Assembly: GCF_000499785.1 (NCBI RefSeq)
Contig: NZ_HG726027.1
Span: 124,001 to 188,000 of the forward strand
DNA length: 64,000 nucleotides
Direction of reading: 5' to 3'
Origin: Bacteroides neonati
GTDB lineage: Bacteria; Bacteroidota; Bacteroidia; Bacteroidales; Bacteroidaceae
This document shows, piece by piece, positions 1 through 10,122 of this stretch (position 1 is its first letter; each line of letters opens with the position of its first letter). A model generated the notes under the pieces. The model ran no database searches and was not told the origin of the DNA. It worked only from the letters and a program-made list of their open reading frames with translations. Made by a program: the position numbers and the translations under genes.

Positions 1-564
1 ATATCTACTGATTATGTGTTTGACGGAACAGCTCATGTTCCTTACACCGAAGAGAAGGAGACTTGTCCTAACTCTGTGTATGGTACTACGAAACTGGCAG
101 GCGAACAAAATGTAATGGATCATTGCGAAAAGGCGGTAGTGATACGTACGGCTTGGCTCTACTCCATTTATGGCAATAACTTTGTCAAAACGATGATTCG
201 TCTGGGTCGCGAACGCGAATCTCTTGGTGTTATTTTCGATCAGATCGGTACTCCGACCTATGCCCATGACTTGGCTCGTGCTATTTATGCCATTATTCGT
301 AACGGTCTTGTACGGGGCGTTTATCATTTCAGCGATGAAGGTGCGTGCTCTTGGTACGACTTTACAGTAGCCATCCATCGGTTGGCAGGTATAGATTCGT
401 GCAAGGTAACCCCGATACATACGGCTGATTATCCTACGAGAGCAGCTCGCCCACATTACTCTGTGCTCGATAAAACAAAAATTAAAACCACTTTCAATAT
501 AGAAATTCCGCATTGGGAAACGAGTCTTAAACAGTGCATTTCTCAACTTTCAACAGAATTATGA
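1..564 (+). CDS. rfbD: dTDP-4-dehydrorhamnose reductase, C-terminal part (5' end outside window)
   Basis: The reading frame is open from base 1 and ends at a TGA at 562-564, giving 187 residues. The visible part begins ISTDYVFDG and continues to VYGTTKLAGE. The Tyr-x-x-x-Lys there (Y27, K31 of the visible part) is the catalytic pair of short-chain dehydrogenase/reductases of the RmlD type. RmlD performs the last step of dTDP-L-rhamnose synthesis, reducing dTDP-4-keto-rhamnose with NAD(P)H in the cytoplasm; the sugar is used in surface polysaccharides. The N-terminal NAD-binding half lies upstream of the window. The stop overlaps the prfC start (ATGA), so the two genes are probably co-translated. 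The family assignment is firm; the substrate is inferred from the family. Confidence 0.9.
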   Translation: MSTDYVFDGTAHVPYTEEKETCPNSVYGTTKLAGEQNVMDHCEKAVVIRTAWLYSIYGNNFVKTMIRLGRERESLGVIFDQIGTPTYAHDLARAIYAIIRNGLVRGVYHFSDEGACSWYDFTVAIHRLAGIDSCKVTPIHTADYPTRAARPHYSVLDKTKIKTTFNIEIPHWETSLKQCISQLSTEL

Positions 565-2132
565 GCAATATAGAAATACAAAGAAGGCGTACGTTCGCCA
601 TTATCGCCCATCCGGATGCCGGTAAAACCTCTTTGACAGAGAAACTGTTACTTTTCGGAGGGCAGATTCAAGTGGCAGGAGCCGTCAAGAGTAACAAGAT
701 TAAGAAGACAGCCACGTCCGACTGGATGGAGATCGAGAAGCAACGTGGTATATCGGTTACTACGTCGGTGATGGAGTTCGATTATAAAGATTATAAAATA
801 AATATTCTCGATACGCCCGGTCACCAAGACTTTGCCGAAGACACCTTCCGTACACTTACTGCTGTCGATAGTGTAATTATCGTAGTCGATGGTGCCAAAG
901 GTGTCGAGAGTCAGACTCGTAAGCTGATGGAGGTATGTCGTATGCGCAATACGCCTGTTATTATCTTTGTCAACAAGATGGACCGCGAAGGTAAAGATCC
1001 GTTCGATTTACTTGATGAGCTGGAAGAAGAACTGATGATCGGCGTTCGTCCGCTTTCATGGCCCATAGAGCAAGGAGCCCGTTTCAAAGGAGTGTATAAC
1101 ATCTACGAAAAGAAGTTGGATCTTTATCAACCCTCTAAACAGGTTGTGACCGAGAAAGTGGCTGTTGATATTCATAGTACGGAACTCGACGACCAAATAG
1201 GAAAGACCTTGGCCGATAAGTTACGTGACGATCTTGAACTGCTCGAAGGTGTATATCCTGAATTCTCCTCGGAAGACTACCTCGAAGGTTCATTGGCACC
1301 CGTCTTTTTCGGTTCGGCATTGAATAACTTCGGTGTACAAGAGTTGCTCGACTGCTTTGTGGAGATTGCTCCGGCTCCTCGTCCGATACAAGCCGAAGAG
1401 CGGCAGGTAGTTCCTGATGAACCTAAATTTACCGGATTCGTCTTTAAAATTACAGCCAATATTGATCCCAATCACCGTTCGTGCGTTGCTTTCTGCAAGA
1501 TATGTTCGGGTAAGTTTGTGCGTAACGCGCCTTACCTGCATGTGCGTCATGGTAAAACAATGCGTTTCTCTTCGCCTACTCAGTTTATGGCTCAGCGCAA
1601 AACAACAATCGATGAGGCTTATGCCGGCGATATTATCGGTTTGCCCGATAACGGAACATTTAAGATTGGCGATACGCTGACCGAAGGTGAGTTATTACAC
1701 TTCCGTGGCATTCCGAGCTTCTCGCCCGAAATGTTTAAGTACATTGAAAATGCCGATCCGATGAAGCAGAAGCAACTTGCCAAAGGTATCGATCAGTTGA
1801 TGGACGAGGGTGTGGCACAGCTGTTTGTTAACCAGTTCAATGGACGAAAGATTATTGGTACGGTAGGGCAGTTGCAGTTCGAAGTTATTCAGTACCGTTT
1901 GCTCAATGAGTACAACGCCTCATGTCGTTGGGAACCACTTAGCCTGTATAAGGCCTGTTGGGTTGAAAGTGATGACGCTGAAGAACTGGATGCCTTCAAG
2001 AAGCGTAAGTATCAGTATATGGCCAAAGATCGCGATGGACGCGATGTATTCCTGGCCGATTCCAACTATGTACTTCAAATGGCACAGATCGATTTTAAAA
2101 AGATTCGCTTCCACTTTACAAGTGAGTTCTAA
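561..2132 (+). CDS. prfC: Peptide chain release factor 3
   Basis: This 523-aa protein matches RF3 in length (529 aa in E. coli) and in GTPase motifs: AHPDAGKT at residues 16-23 (G1), DTPGHQDF (G3) and NKMDRE (G4), followed by translation-factor beta-barrel domains. RF3 is a cytoplasmic GTPase that recycles RF1/RF2 from the ribosome after termination. I chose the ATG at 561 rather than an in-frame start at 534. It begins MSNIEIQRRRTFAII as in the family and overlaps the rfbD stop by the common ATGA arrangement. A strong hairpin follows at 2169-2203. Confidence 0.96.
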   Translation: MSNIEIQRRRTFAIIAHPDAGKTSLTEKLLLFGGQIQVAGAVKSNKIKKTATSDWMEIEKQRGISVTTSVMEFDYKDYKINILDTPGHQDFAEDTFRTLTAVDSVIIVVDGAKGVESQTRKLMEVCRMRNTPVIIFVNKMDREGKDPFDLLDELEEELMIGVRPLSWPIEQGARFKGVYNIYEKKLDLYQPSKQVVTEKVAVDIHSTELDDQIGKTLADKLRDDLELLEGVYPEFSSEDYLEGSLAPVFFGSALNNFGVQELLDCFVEIAPAPRPIQAEERQVVPDEPKFTGFVFKITANIDPNHRSCVAFCKICSGKFVRNAPYLHVRHGKTMRFSSPTQFMAQRKTTIDEAYAGDIIGLPDNGTFKIGDTLTEGELLHFRGIPSFSPEMFKYIENADPMKQKQLAKGIDQLMDEGVAQLFVNQFNGRKIIGTVGQLQFEVIQYRLLNEYNASCRWEPLSLYKACWVESDDAEELDAFKKRKYQYMAKDRDGRDVFLADSNYVLQMAQIDFKKIRFHFTSEF

Positions 2133-2160
2133 ATAGATCAATTGCCCGTTTCTCTTATAT

Positions 2161-2212
2161 AAAAAAATCCCGCTGCGTTTCTAATAAAGAATTACGCAGC
2201 GGGTTTTTTTTT
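2161..2212. terminator. Bidirectional intrinsic terminator between prfC and the efflux operon
   Basis: A perfect 10-bp stem (CCCGCTGCGT at 2169-2178, ACGCAGCGGG at 2194-2203) has a run of T on its right and a run of A on its left. It can end transcription of prfC from the left and of the efflux operon from the right; the two transcripts converge here. Confidence 0.88.
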
Positions 2213-2231
2213 ATAGAGGTCGGTTCTTGGC

Positions 2232-3503
2232 TTATTCGCTGATGACCTTTCTGTATTCTGCTATTGCCATCTTTTCTGCCAGGTTGGCATTGATCAGGTT
2301 CGATTGTGCCTGTGTCCACGATAACTGTGCCGAAAGCACATCTACCATGCTTGCCTTTCCTTCATTGTACGAGAAGGTGGCGAGGCTTAAGTTCTCATCG
2401 GCCAGCGTGAGGTTTTCTTTTGCTGTCTTTACCTGAAACTCCGTTTCTGTCAGTTTGGTCAGTGCAGCCGAAAGTTCCTCATTGATATTATCGGTTATGT
2501 AACTTTGCTGTAGTTTTTGGATGCCTACATAAGCCTTTTGTTGCCGATTGGTTTTGAAACGAGCTCCCCAGCGAAGCAACGGAATACTGACATTTACACC
2601 TACGATAGGAGAGAATTGCAAGTCGTATCCCATATTAGGTACTCCGGTAGCCCATCCACCCGATACATACATATTGAGTTGCGGATTGTATTTACTCATG
2701 GCTGCCTTGCGTTGCGCTTCACTTTTTTCAATGCTTATTTCGGTACTGGCATAGTCGGCACGGCGTTGCAATACATCTTCGAGCGTCAAGATCGTCATCG
2801 GTTCGCATATAACTCCGATGGGGCATAAGCTGTCTACCTTCGCATTCGGGCTTTTGCCCATTAAGATATTTAGCTTCTGCAAGGCCAGCGTATAGTTTTG
2901 GCGAGCTTTGATGAATTGAAGTTCTGCCTCCTTTTGTCTGGTCGAAATCATCAGTAAGTCGGTACGGCTAATCATTCCATCCTCAAAACGATCCTGAATG
3001 ATGTTGTATTGTTGCTGTACTACCCCTTGGTAAGCGGCTGCAGCATCAAGTCCTGCCCGGGCAGCCGATGCATTCCAGTAAATGGCATCACTTTGGTAGT
3101 GAATTTGATCGAGTGTCAGTTCCTCCGATAGTTGATCGAGCTTCTCATCGGCCTTGGCTATTTTATTTTGTGCTCTCAGTGCGCCACCGGTGTACAGAGG
3201 CTGTGCTATCACAACCATGCCTTGATACGTATTGTTGCGGTATTGTCCTTCCGGTCCGCTCCACGCATCGAGTTCTTTCAAATTCAGCGTTCCTTCTCCT
3301 TCCAGATTTATTTGCGGCAAATAGCCGGTAAAAGCTATTTTGCGTCCTTCGGTGCTAGCCATTGTTTTCAGCTTCTGCTGTTTCAATATTTGGCTATAGG
3401 CTTCTACACTATCGCGATAAGCTTCACGAGTCATGTGAGATTGTTGTGCCTCGGCACCAAGGCCGAGGAGCAACAGTGATATCGTAATGATTCCTTTTTT
3501 CAT
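2232..3503 (-). CDS. TolC-family outer membrane efflux channel
   Basis: This 423-aa secreted protein begins MKKGIITISLLLLGLGAEAQQ, a signal peptide. It carries the repeated coiled-coil helices of outer membrane efflux proteins, for example the stretch around LDQLSEELTLDQIHYQSD and the C-terminal LADENLSLATFSYNEGKAS. It would form the outer-membrane exit duct of a tripartite pump. I place the start at 3503, because the upstream in-frame ATG at 3548 would overlap the RND gene and add 15 residues ahead of the signal peptide. The gene is third in the operon, 19 bases after the pump gene. The substrate cannot be told from sequence. Confidence 0.9.
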   Translation of the reverse strand: MKKGIITISLLLLGLGAEAQQSHMTREAYRDSVEAYSQILKQQKLKTMASTEGRKIAFTGYLPQINLEGEGTLNLKELDAWSGPEGQYRNNTYQGMVVIAQPLYTGGALRAQNKIAKADEKLDQLSEELTLDQIHYQSDAIYWNASAARAGLDAAAAYQGVVQQQYNIIQDRFEDGMISRTDLLMISTRQKEAELQFIKARQNYTLALQKLNILMGKSPNAKVDSLCPIGVICEPMTILTLEDVLQRRADYASTEISIEKSEAQRKAAMSKYNPQLNMYVSGGWATGVPNMGYDLQFSPIVGVNVSIPLLRWGARFKTNRQQKAYVGIQKLQQSYITDNINEELSAALTKLTETEFQVKTAKENLTLADENLSLATFSYNEGKASMVDVLSAQLSWTQAQSNLINANLAEKMAIAEYRKVISE

Positions 3504-3522
3504 TTTTAGATTGTCAATCAAG

Positions 3523-6500
3523 TTATCCTTTAATTTTATGTATAGCACAGTAGGCTACCGGCAATACGAACAGTGTCAATATTGATGCTACCAGCAAACC
3601 ACCCATGATGGTAGCTGCCATACCACCGAACATGGCGTCGAACAAGAGTGGCAACATACCTAAAATGGTGGTACCCGAAGCCATTGCTACCGGTACGATA
3701 CGGCTAACCGTTGCACTGATTACCGCATCTAGTGGTTGTTTACCCGCTTGAGATTCGATATCGATCTGGTCGACCAAAACAATGGCATTCTTGATGTTCA
3801 TACCGATCAGTCCCAACAATCCGAGGATGGCGAAGAAGTCGAACGACTTGCCCAACACCAGCAATCCCAATACGATACCGATAAAGATAAGTGGCAGCAT
3901 CAGCAGAATAACAGTGGGTTTGCGATATGTCTTAAACAAAAGAAGCAGTGTAACAAACATCAGGAAAAATGCCAATGGCAAATTCTCTGCCAAAGCCTCA
4001 TTCGATTCTACCTGGCTCTCTTGTTCTCCGAAATATTTCAATGTATATCCTTCGGGTATGTTGATCTCTTTCTGTACCTGTTTCCAAACAGCATTGAAAG
4101 CACTGATTGAGTTTACACCACGGCGGGGGTCGCATTGTGCCATCATAACCATCTGGCGATTATAGTCTTTCACATTCGAGAACCGATATTGGAAGTCGAA
4201 ATCAGAAACCACCTGTTCCAAGCTGGTTGTTTCCTGACCGGTACCAAATACGGGCAAGGTGCGCAGATCGTTTATCATGAACGAATCGGCACTGTTGCCT
4301 TTCAAGAGTATAGGCAATACTTGGTCGCCTTCGCGATATTCGCCCAAAGGCATACCGTTGGTTCCAATCTGAATACTTTGTGCCATTCCTTGGCGAGATA
4401 CACCCAGCGGTTGCGCGCGTTCCTGACTGAAAATAGGGTTCCAAACAGGAACTTTATTTCCCCATGAGTTACGTATATTGATTAAATCGGGGTTACGGTG
4501 CATAATTTCCAATGCCTGATTGGTAAGCATGACCAACGTATCTACGTTGTTGCCGATAAAGCCGATTTCGATAGCTGCATCTACGGCAGGCGATAATTTG
4601 AAGAGTGTGGTACGCGTAATTGCATTCGGGAAGTTTGCTTTCATGTAATTATCAAACTCCTCTTCGCTGTCTTTGGTATATTTGCTATCGGTAAGTTCAA
4701 TCAATACGTTGGCAAAGTTCGGTTTCGGTCCTACCGAAGTGGATGCCAGATAATATCGAAGCGGCGTACTACCAAAAGTAATAGATACACGTTTTACGTG
4801 TGGTTGTTTCAGTAAGTGAGCTTCTACGGTTTTCATCTGTTGAGTCACATCGTTGATGCTATACCCATCCGGATAGAATACATCGGCGCGGAAGTAGGGC
4901 TTATCGAGCGATGGGAAGAAATTTTGAGGCATCGTTCCCATGACTACCAATGAGCCAATAAAGAGCACAATCATAGCACCTATGGTAAGCACCTTTTTCT
5001 TAATCAAGACTGCTAAGATCGAAGCGAATTTATGGTAGAAGGGTTTGTCGTAAGGATCTTTGGCACCGTCTTTGGCTTTGGCTTTCAAAATGAAATTACC
5101 GAAAGTGGTTGTTTGCGTCAAAGCCAACACCCAACTTAATCCCAGTGAAATGGCCAATACGATAAAGAGCGGTTTCACAATTTCGGCTACTGCCGAAGGT
5201 GCCAGATAGAGTGGTAAGAAGGAACAGATAGCGATGAAGGTAGCTCCCAACAGTCCCCACTGAGGTCCTGTGGCTCCATCTATCAATGCCTTTCGTCGAT
5301 TGACTCCTCGTGCAATGGCTATCTGTGCATTATCCGTTACCACAATGGCATTATCGACCAGCATACCCATGGCGATAATAAATCCCGCCAATGATGTCCG
5401 GTTCAATCCTACCCCCATGAACGACATGATAAGCAATGTTCCGCCGATAGAGAATATCAGTGAGGAACCGATCAGTAATCCGGCTCGCAGTCCCATCACC
5501 AACATGATGATGACAATAACGATAAGAATCGACTCTATTAGGTTGATAATAAATCCGTTATTGGCATCGTTGGCAATCACGTTTTCAAGATAGAGGCTTT
5601 CCAGTTGCAGACCTACCGGCATTAACGGCAGTATCTCGGCCAGTTTGGCATCCACCATTTCACCTGTTTTCACTACATCCTTTTCGGGGTCGGTCGATAC
5701 GCCAATACCAATGGCACGTTTTCCGTTTACGTGCATGATGGTATTGGCCGGCTCCATATATCCTTTTTCAATAACGGCAATATCTCCCAGTTTAACCTGC
5801 CCCGATTTGGTGGTAAGCACCTGATTGCGTATGTCGTTGACAGTGGTATACATACCATTGGCTACCACGCGCAGTTGTTGTTCGCCCGCAGCAATTTCTC
5901 CTGTATTGATAATCTGATTCTGCGATTGAAGCAGGCTGGCCAGCTGTTTGGGGTCAATACCCATACCTACCAGCTTGTTTACCGAAATAAAGATGTTGAT
6001 GACTTCGGTTTGTGTGCCAAACAGTGCCACTTTCATAACACCATCTGCCGTAACAACCTGTGTCTTGATCTGTTCGGCCCAGTTGCGCATCTCTTCATAG
6101 CTGAATCCGTCATCGGCAGTTAGACCGTAATAGATACCAAACACATCGCCAAAGTCATCGGATACGATAGGCACCGATGAACCACTAGGCAACATGGGTT
6201 GTATGTTGAGTACTTTGCGTCGTAATTCGTCCCATTTTTGAGGGATGGAAGAGGCAGGCAAGGAAGGAAGCATTTCAAACGTAATCTTCGAAATGCCATA
6301 CATAGACTCCGATTTAATTTTGTACACCCCACTCATGCTCTGTATTTCGCGTGAGATAGGTTCGGTAATGAGTCGCTCCACATCAGCGGGTGCAGCTCCC
6401 GGGTAGCGCGTCATGATGACGGCCGACTTGATTACAAACGGTGCATCTTCCTTCTTTCCCAGATTGCTAAAGGAGAGTATACCCCCAATCAATAATACGG

Positions 6501-6555
6501 CCAGAAAGAAGTAGATAACCTTTGTATTATCTAATGAGTATTTGGCTATGTTCAT
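3523..6555 (-). CDS. RND-family efflux pump, inner membrane permease
   Basis: This 1010-aa protein has the AcrB/HAE1 layout: an N-terminal membrane helix, a large periplasmic loop, a helix block, a second loop and a final helix block. The proton-relay motif in transmembrane helix 4 reads GMLVDNAIVVTDN. The first Asp of the AcrB Asp-Asp pair is kept and the second is Asn, a frequent variant outside Proteobacteria. The conserved Lys of helix 10 is present in GMNIKNAIVLVDQ. It uses the proton gradient to expel compounds through the adjacent TolC-type channel. The order on the minus strand is adaptor, pump, channel. The substrate is unknown; multidrug or lipophilic compounds are the family's usual cargo. 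Confidence 0.93.
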   Translation of the reverse strand: MNIAKYSLDNTKVIYFFLAVLLIGGILSFSNLGKKEDAPFVIKSAVIMTRYPGAAPADVERLITEPISREIQSMSGVYKIKSESMYGISKITFEMLPSLPASSIPQKWDELRRKVLNIQPMLPSGSSVPIVSDDFGDVFGIYYGLTADDGFSYEEMRNWAEQIKTQVVTADGVMKVALFGTQTEVINIFISVNKLVGMGIDPKQLASLLQSQNQIINTGEIAAGEQQLRVVANGMYTTVNDIRNQVLTTKSGQVKLGDIAVIEKGYMEPANTIMHVNGKRAIGIGVSTDPEKDVVKTGEMVDAKLAEILPLMPVGLQLESLYLENVIANDANNGFIINLIESILIVIVIIMLVMGLRAGLLIGSSLIFSIGGTLLIMSFMGVGLNRTSLAGFIIAMGMLVDNAIVVTDNAQIAIARGVNRRKALIDGATGPQWGLLGATFIAICSFLPLYLAPSAVAEIVKPLFIVLAISLGLSWVLALTQTTTFGNFILKAKAKDGAKDPYDKPFYHKFASILAVLIKKKVLTIGAMIVLFIGSLVVMGTMPQNFFPSLDKPYFRADVFYPDGYSINDVTQQMKTVEAHLLKQPHVKRVSITFGSTPLRYYLASTSVGPKPNFANVLIELTDSKYTKDSEEEFDNYMKANFPNAITRTTLFKLSPAVDAAIEIGFIGNNVDTLVMLTNQALEIMHRNPDLINIRNSWGNKVPVWNPIFSQERAQPLGVSRQGMAQSIQIGTNGMPLGEYREGDQVLPILLKGNSADSFMINDLRTLPVFGTGQETTSLEQVVSDFDFQYRFSNVKDYNRQMVMMAQCDPRRGVNSISAFNAVWKQVQKEINIPEGYTLKYFGEQESQVESNEALAENLPLAFFLMFVTLLLLFKTYRKPTVILLMLPLIFIGIVLGLLVLGKSFDFFAILGLLGLIGMNIKNAIVLVDQIDIESQAGKQPLDAVISATVSRIVPVAMASGTTILGMLPLLFDAMFGGMAATIMGGLLVASILTLFVLPVAYCAIHKIKG

Positions 6556-6588
6556 ATGTCTATAGGATTAATGATTCGTGATAATCAT

Positions 6589-7641
6589 TTAATTGAGTTC
6601 TTTTACGGTTTCTCCTTCTACCAGTTGGTATACACCTGCGGTAACGATTTTCTCTCCGGCTTTCAAACCGCTGGAGATCATTACCTGTGCTTCGCCTGTT
6701 GGCGACATCACTGTTACCTCACGGCGTTCTACTTTATTGCCATTTACTATCCATACATAGGTTTTCTTTCCCTCGGTTTCGCCAAATACGGCACTCAGCG
6801 GAACCATTGTCATGTTCTCTTCGAGCAACGGGCCTACATTGGCCGACATGTGAATACTGCACGTGAAACCGGGTTTCACATCGTATAGTACGCGATCGAA
6901 AGCGGGATCATCAATCGTGATGGTTACCGGAATACCGGTTCCATCGGTCGATATATCCAGAAACTCTTCTAGTTTGGCATTGAACTGAGCACCACTGTAT
7001 GTGTCGAACTGAACCTTAAATTTCTTATCGTTTGCACGAATCAGATACAGATAAGTATCGGGAATGGTGAATTTAATTCGAAGCTTCTGCGTATTGACCA
7101 ACTGTACAATGCCTTCGCCCGAATTGACGCGCTGAAAGTTTTCTACCAATCTTTTTTCGATAGATCCGTCAAACGGAGCCGTCAGACGTGTATCACGCAT
7201 GTTGTTGGTTGATAACTCATAGTTCGATTTCGCCTTTTGATAGTTTGACATGCTAATCTCATACTCTTGTACAGAAATAGCTTGACGAGCCAGCAAACGC
7301 TTATTACGCTCCAATTGTGCCGAAGCTGTTTCGTAAGTCGATTTATCTGCTGCATATTGTAGCGAGATATCTCTTGGGTCAATGGCAGCGATCAGTTCTC
7401 CTTTTTTCACCTTTTGTCCTTCGATAACGGGAAGATTGATGATTTGTCCACTTACACGGAATGCAAGTTTTACATAATCAACAGCTTCTACGATACCCGA
7501 GAAGTCCTTTTTAATTTCCGATTTCGACTCTACAAGTGTCGTTTTTACTGGTCGAACAGTGGTTTCCTTGTCCGATTTCTTTTGTCCACATGCCGATACT
7601 ACCAGTACAACCAGCATGACGATAACATAATTCTTTTTCAT
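6589..7641 (-). CDS. Efflux RND transporter periplasmic adaptor lipoprotein (HlyD/AcrA type)
   Basis: This 350-aa protein has a lipoprotein signal (LVVSAC, Cys18) followed by the usual membrane-fusion layout. There is a first lipoyl half (residues about 60-90, around INLPVIEGQKVKKGELIA), a helical hairpin, a second lipoyl half (RLTAPFDGSIEKR) and a beta-barrel/membrane-proximal domain. It links the inner membrane pump to the outer membrane channel. It is the first gene of the operon; the pump gene starts 33 bases after its stop. A TAnnTTTG-type -7 box lies 43 bases upstream of its start codon. Confidence 0.92.
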   Translation of the reverse strand: MKKNYVIVMLVVLVVSACGQKKSDKETTVRPVKTTLVESKSEIKKDFSGIVEAVDYVKLAFRVSGQIINLPVIEGQKVKKGELIAAIDPRDISLQYAADKSTYETASAQLERNKRLLARQAISVQEYEISMSNYQKAKSNYELSTNNMRDTRLTAPFDGSIEKRLVENFQRVNSGEGIVQLVNTQKLRIKFTIPDTYLYLIRANDKKFKVQFDTYSGAQFNAKLEEFLDISTDGTGIPVTITIDDPAFDRVLYDVKPGFTCSIHMSANVGPLLEENMTMVPLSAVFGETEGKKTYVWIVNGNKVERREVTVMSPTGEAQVMISSGLKAGEKIVTAGVYQLVEGETVKELN

Positions 7642-7683
7642 TTTAAGCTATTGTTGAAAGAGTGTTTCTTTTAGTTAAGGGCG

Positions 7684-7691
7684 CAAAGATA
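7684..7691 (-). promoter_or_regulatory. Candidate -7 box for the efflux operon
   Basis: Read on the minus strand the site is TATCTTTG, an exact match to the Bacteroidales -7 consensus TAnnTTTG, 43 bases upstream of the adaptor gene. I see no good -33 TTTG at the expected distance, so the call rests on the -7 box and position. Confidence 0.45.
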
Positions 7692-7744
7692 TAAAACTGC
7701 AAAACTAAATTCAGTTTCCTAGTTTATATATTGAGATAAATTAA

Positions 7745-10057
7745 CTATAAACTTGTGAATATCGTTAATTCTTTTTCTTTACTCACATCATAAACAACTT
7801 TATTAACCTGTATGTTCAGCATTTCTCCTTTTAACAAGACTATTTTTACAGCTGTTTTTTCAATTGTTACTTGTAAAGTACGTTCGCGGAAATTGAGATT
7901 AAATTGGTAACGATTCCATTTTTCGGGTATTACGGGGTGAAAGCAGAGCATATCATTGATGATATGCATTCCTGCAAATCCTTGTACGATGGCCAGCCAT
8001 CCACCTGCCATGCTGGTTATATGCAATCCTTGATCCAGCTCGTTGTTGTAATCGTCCAAATCCAACCGTGTGGCATGTAAAAAAAGCCTATAAGCTTTCT
8101 CTATATCACCGATGCGCGATGCCAAAATAGAGTGTACATAGGGCGATAACGACGACTCGTGTAAAGTACGTGGCTCGTAGAATTGAAAATTGCGACGAAT
8201 TGTTTCGGGATCAAAGTGAGCATGATAGAGATAAATGCCTAAGAGCACATCGCTTTGTTTGATGTAGCAAGAGCGTAAAATCCGATCCCAAGACCAGTGT
8301 TGATTAATGGGTCGTTCTTCCGTAGGTATATCGGCTACAACATTTAATTCTTTGTCAAGATAACCATCTTGCTGAACGATAATGCCTAGTTCTTTCTCTT
8401 CGGGTAGGTACATCTGTTCGACAATTTGTTGCCAGTGAGCTGTTTCTTCTATTTCAAAAGAAGTTTTTTGGCAGATGCCGGAGTATTTGCCGGGGTATTC
8501 GCGTGCTGCTATATTCAAGTATTGCATGGTTGCTTTTAGTGTTTGCACACACGAATAGTTGGTATACCAATTATTATCCACATTGTTTTCATACTCATTG
8601 GGACCCGTTACTCCCAAAATGACATATTTTTGTTTCGGTTGTGAGTAAGAAACCCTTTGACTCCAGAAGCGACAGATGGCGATCATCATCTCCAAACCGT
8701 AGTCGAGGATGAAATCTATCTTTCCGCTCATGACGGTATATTGTACAATGGCGTGGGCGATGATATTGTTGCGGTGAATTTCTTCAAACGTAATTTCCCA
8801 CTCATTATGACATTCGTCTCCATTGAGTGTAACCATCGGATATAAGGCTGCACCCTCCTTAAATCCTAATTTTGCAGCATTTTCAATAGCTTTGGGGAGT
8901 TGATTGTAGCGGTACAAAAGAAGGTTGCGTGCGGTTTCTTCCGAACTTGCTAACAGAAAGAAGGGCACACAACACAATTCGCTATTCCATTGCGTATTGC
9001 CGCCATATTTCTCTCCGGTGAATCCTTTAGAACCGATATTCAGGCGAGAATCATCTCCCCGGTAGCTCTGCATTAGTTGGAAAATGTTGAAGCGAATGCC
9101 TTGTTGAGCTTCAGGGTCGCCATCAATGACTACATCGGTTTCTGTCCAAATCTGTTTCCATACACTTTTATGTTCTTCTGTCAACTGATCCCATCCTTTG
9201 CGTTTGGCCTCCTTGCTTTCGGCTATGGATTGTTCTACCAGCTGTTGCCTATCGTAATAGAGTGAAGAGGTCAGTGCGGTATATTTAATCAACGTTAACC
9301 GCTCACCCGGTTTTACATCGGCTCCAGCACTGAATCCTACTAATTTTTCTTTTTCAACTTTGATGGGACTTATGTTTAACTCTTTACTGTTTTTAAAAAG
9401 CTGGTAGGTCATGGCACTGCATAGCTGTGCATCTTCTCGTTTGGTTTGTGTCCATAGGTAAGCGTGTTCGTTGGATGTTTCGGCTCGTAGAATGTTCCAC
9501 ATTTTTTCGTCGAAGTTGGCACTTTCATGCTTCACATCTCCATTAATATAAGGTACAAAAGATATTTTTCCTTCGTAGTTGAGAGAAGTCACGCTGTATT
9601 TAATGAGACAGAGATTCTGATTGGCCATGCTGTTGATATGTTCAACATGAACCTTAAGTGCATTTCCTTTCTGAGAGATCACTTCAAAGTCGCGGTAAGA
9701 AATTCCTTCTTTCATATCGAGTTTACGCTCGAAGCTTTCTACATCCCACTGTGCCAGATCCAATTCTTCATCAATCAGCCGAAGGTAGATACCACTCCAG
9801 TTGGGTGCATTGGGGATGCGTGAGAAGAAGCGCGGATAACCGTTTTTCCACCAACCCACCCGTGTGCGGTCAAGAAAAGTGATGCCTGCCACATACGATC
9901 CTTGTAAGCTGTCGCTGCTATAGGTTTCTTCAAAATTTCCCCGTTGTCCAAATCGCCCGTTGCCAAGGCTGAATATGCTTTCAGATGCACGCTGTTGGTC
10001 CGCGTGAAAACTCTCTTCGATGATGTTCCACTCATCAGTTTTAAGGAATCTCTTCAT
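7745..10057 (-). CDS. GH65-family glycoside phosphorylase/hydrolase (maltose phosphorylase-like)
   Basis: This 770-aa cytoplasmic protein has no signal peptide. It has the N-terminal beta-sandwich (LGNGRFGQRGNFEE), the central (alpha/alpha)6 barrel and the C-terminal domain of GH65. The catalytic acid is Glu488 in GPNEYENNVDNN. GH65 enzymes split alpha-glucosides such as maltose with phosphate to give beta-glucose 1-phosphate. The motif that in maltose and trehalose phosphorylases usually reads close to WDTE is WNSE here (residues 357-360), so substrate or mechanism may differ. Its neighbours before the insertion at 10133 were tag and an MFS sugar transporter of the same strand, which fits maltodextrin use. 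No beta-phosphoglucomutase gene is in the window. Confidence 0.88.
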   Translation of the reverse strand: MKRFLKTDEWNIIEESFHADQQRASESIFSLGNGRFGQRGNFEETYSSDSLQGSYVAGITFLDRTRVGWWKNGYPRFFSRIPNAPNWSGIYLRLIDEELDLAQWDVESFERKLDMKEGISYRDFEVISQKGNALKVHVEHINSMANQNLCLIKYSVTSLNYEGKISFVPYINGDVKHESANFDEKMWNILRAETSNEHAYLWTQTKREDAQLCSAMTYQLFKNSKELNISPIKVEKEKLVGFSAGADVKPGERLTLIKYTALTSSLYYDRQQLVEQSIAESKEAKRKGWDQLTEEHKSVWKQIWTETDVVIDGDPEAQQGIRFNIFQLMQSYRGDDSRLNIGSKGFTGEKYGGNTQWNSELCCVPFFLLASSEETARNLLLYRYNQLPKAIENAAKLGFKEGAALYPMVTLNGDECHNEWEITFEEIHRNNIIAHAIVQYTVMSGKIDFILDYGLEMMIAICRFWSQRVSYSQPKQKYVILGVTGPNEYENNVDNNWYTNYSCVQTLKATMQYLNIAAREYPGKYSGICQKTSFEIEETAHWQQIVEQMYLPEEKELGIIVQQDGYLDKELNVVADIPTEERPINQHWSWDRILRSCYIKQSDVLLGIYLYHAHFDPETIRRNFQFYEPRTLHESSLSPYVHSILASRIGDIEKAYRLFLHATRLDLDDYNNELDQGLHITSMAGGWLAIVQGFAGMHIINDMLCFHPVIPEKWNRYQFNLNFRERTLQVTIEKTAVKIVLLKGEMLNIQVNKVVYDVSKEKELTIFTSL

Positions 10058-10122
10058 GGTGTTTCAAAGTTGATATAACGATGGCAAGATACAAAAAAAA
10101 GAATGCACTCCATTATAGATGC

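Noticed and set aside
1417..1680. Frames overlapping prfC in other frames
   Set aside because: prfC is conserved over the whole stretch; these frames show no family features.
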